Assembly (NCBI GenBank): GCA_002529455.1
Contig: NYMS01000006.1
Coordinates: forward strand, 186,001-250,000
From: Glycomyces fuscus
Lineage (GTDB): Bacteria; Actinomycetota; Actinomycetes; Streptosporangiales; Streptosporangiaceae
Length of the DNA: 64,000 bases
Reading direction: 5' to 3'
The notes below the pieces were generated by a model. That model ran no database searches, was not told where the DNA came from, and saw only the letters and a program-made list of their open reading frames with translations. The first letter of the stretch is position 1, and every line of letters starts with the position of its first letter. Shown one piece after another: positions 62,961 through 64,000 of this stretch. The position numbers and the translations under genes were made by a program.

Positions 62961-64000
62961 ATGTCACCTTTGGAGACGCTGCGGCGCATGCACCACATCG
63001 CCGGGTGGCCGTTGCTCCTGAGCACCTTCCTCGCCCGCCTGCCCATCTCCATGTCCCTGATCGGCCTGCTCACCCTGGTCACCACCACGACCGGGAGCGT
63101 GGCCGCCGCCGGCGCGGTGACCGGGGCCTTCGCGCTCGGGGAGACCGTGGGCGGACCCGTCATCGCCCGGTTCGCCGACCGGCGCGGGCAGCGGGTGCCG
63201 GTGCTGGTCACCTCGCTCGTGGACGCCGTGCTCATCGCCGTGCTCGTGTCCGCCGTCCTGGCGGGGGCCTCCGCCCCGGTCCTGGCCGTGCTGGCCGCCG
63301 TGGCGGGCGTGTGCATGCCCCAGATCGGCCCCATGGCGCGCACGCGCTGGGTGGTGCTCATCCGGCGGGGACCGCACCGGGGCGAGGAGCGGGAGCGCTC
63401 GGTGTCCGCGGCGATGTCGGTCGAGGGCGTGCTGGACGAGGCCGCGTTCGTCCTGGGCCCCGCCCTGGTGGGACTGCTCACCGTGACGCTCTCGCCGACG
63501 GCGAGCGTGCTGGGCGCGGCCGTGCTCATCGGCGTGTTCGGGACCGTGTTCGCCCTGCACCCCACCGCACCGCCCGGGACCCCGCCGGTGCGCGGCGCCG
63601 GGGGCCGCATCGCCACGCCCGCGCTGCTGGTGCTGGCCGTGCCCATGTTCTGCCAGGGCCTGTTCTTCGGCGGCATGTCCACCGGCGTGACCGCCTTCTC
63701 CGCCGCCTCCGGGCACGGGGACCTGTCCGGTCTGATGTACGCGGTGATGGGCACCAGCAGCGCCGTCGCGGGCCTGCTGATGGCCTCCGTCCCCGTGGGT
63801 TTCCCGCTCACGGCGAGGACCCGGATCGCGGCGGGTGCGCTGTTCCTGCTCACCCTGCCGCTGTACGCGGACCACGGCGCGGCCGGCCTGGCGGTGGCCA
63901 TCTTCGTCCTGGGCGCCGCGATCGGCCCGCACATCGTGAGCCTGTTCGGGCTGATCGAGAGGGCCGCCCCGGCCAGCCGCCTGTCGCAGTCGATGGCCGT
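62961..64000 (+). CDS. MFS transporter, N-terminal part (cut by window end)
   Basis: At least 346 residues, open at the right edge. MSPLETLRRMHHIAGWPLLLSTFLARLPISMS begins a string of hydrophobic helices, with the MFS loop-2/3 motif FADRRGQRVPVL after helix 2 and a charged loop RRGPHRGEERERSVSAA in the middle. About 9-10 helices are visible. No drug-specific signature is evident. ATG with GGGG 4 nt upstream (CAGGGGCCGG). Divergent from the kinase gene across 244 bp. Confidence 0.85.
   Translation, partial: MSPLETLRRMHHIAGWPLLLSTFLARLPISMSLIGLLTLVTTTTGSVAAAGAVTGAFALGETVGGPVIARFADRRGQRVPVLVTSLVDAVLIAVLVSAVLAGASAPVLAVLAAVAGVCMPQIGPMARTRWVVLIRRGPHRGEERERSVSAAMSVEGVLDEAAFVLGPALVGLLTVTLSPTASVLGAAVLIGVFGTVFALHPTAPPGTPPVRGAGGRIATPALLVLAVPMFCQGLFFGGMSTGVTAFSAASGHGDLSGLMYAVMGTSSAVAGLLMASVPVGFPLTARTRIAAGALFLLTLPLYADHGAAGLAVAIFVLGAAIGPHIVSLFGLIERAAPASRLSQSMA

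Overview
The window is about 64 kb of very GC-rich, gene-dense DNA from a filamentous actinomycete. It looks most like Nocardiopsis or a close Nocardiopsidaceae relative. Signs are the frequent GTG starts, a complete cvnABCD conservon, mycothiol-era phosphoinositide genes (pgsA/patA/pimA), a CelR-type repressor with its TGGGAGCGCTCCCA operator beside a GH1 beta-glucosidase (as in Thermobifida), a rare in-frame TTA codon and strong perfect GC hairpins as terminators. The genus is an inference.

Bases 1-23400 carry the conserved actinobacterial block HIT, pgsA, patA, pimA, LemA-like, pdxS, pdxT, yebC // ruvC, ruvA, ruvB, yajC, all on the minus strand. A perfect LexA (SOS) box lies in front of ruvC. 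Between ruvC and yebC the block is split by about 10.7 kb of accessory genes. These are a four-gene operon (Nudix/winged-helix regulator, J-domain + kinase-like protein, vWA protein, divergent adenylosuccinate-synthetase homologue), a small orphan family protein, a PPOX-type flavin/F420 protein, LysR/tartrate-dehydrogenase-like, a DadA-like oxidase and an alpha/beta hydrolase with a TTA codon. The four-gene operon is the best candidate here for an undescribed system.

Bases 23400-40450 hold the cvnD-C-B-A signalling conservon, a coiled-coil VanY-type peptidase, an FAH-fold protein without an obvious active site, a zinc-ribbon mini protein, CelR plus beta-glucosidase, the methionine ABC importer metNIQ, a secreted coiled-coil/ARB_07466-like protein and a Pro/Gly-rich membrane-anchored protein.

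Bases 40450-54800 hold metE under a cobalamin riboswitch, two paralogous secreted polysaccharide deacetylases, pyrD with a PAC2-family protein, a four-copy 71-bp tandem repeat, an ABC_ATPase with an RGG-like N-terminus, a PhzF-like isomerase, and an Lrp regulator divergent from an orphan E1-alpha-like protein whose active-site residues are substituted.

Bases 54800-64000 hold an uncharacterised acidic membrane-anchored protein, the kynurenine genes kynU-kynA divergent from an Lrp regulator, a DUF4031 protein, an HD-domain protein, a NarL-type two-component system whose kinase has an extra C-terminal membrane-anchored domain, and the start of an MFS transporter cut by the window end.

Starts were chosen from visible Shine-Dalgarno sequences, overlaps and family-typical N-termini. 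Residue positions are approximate.
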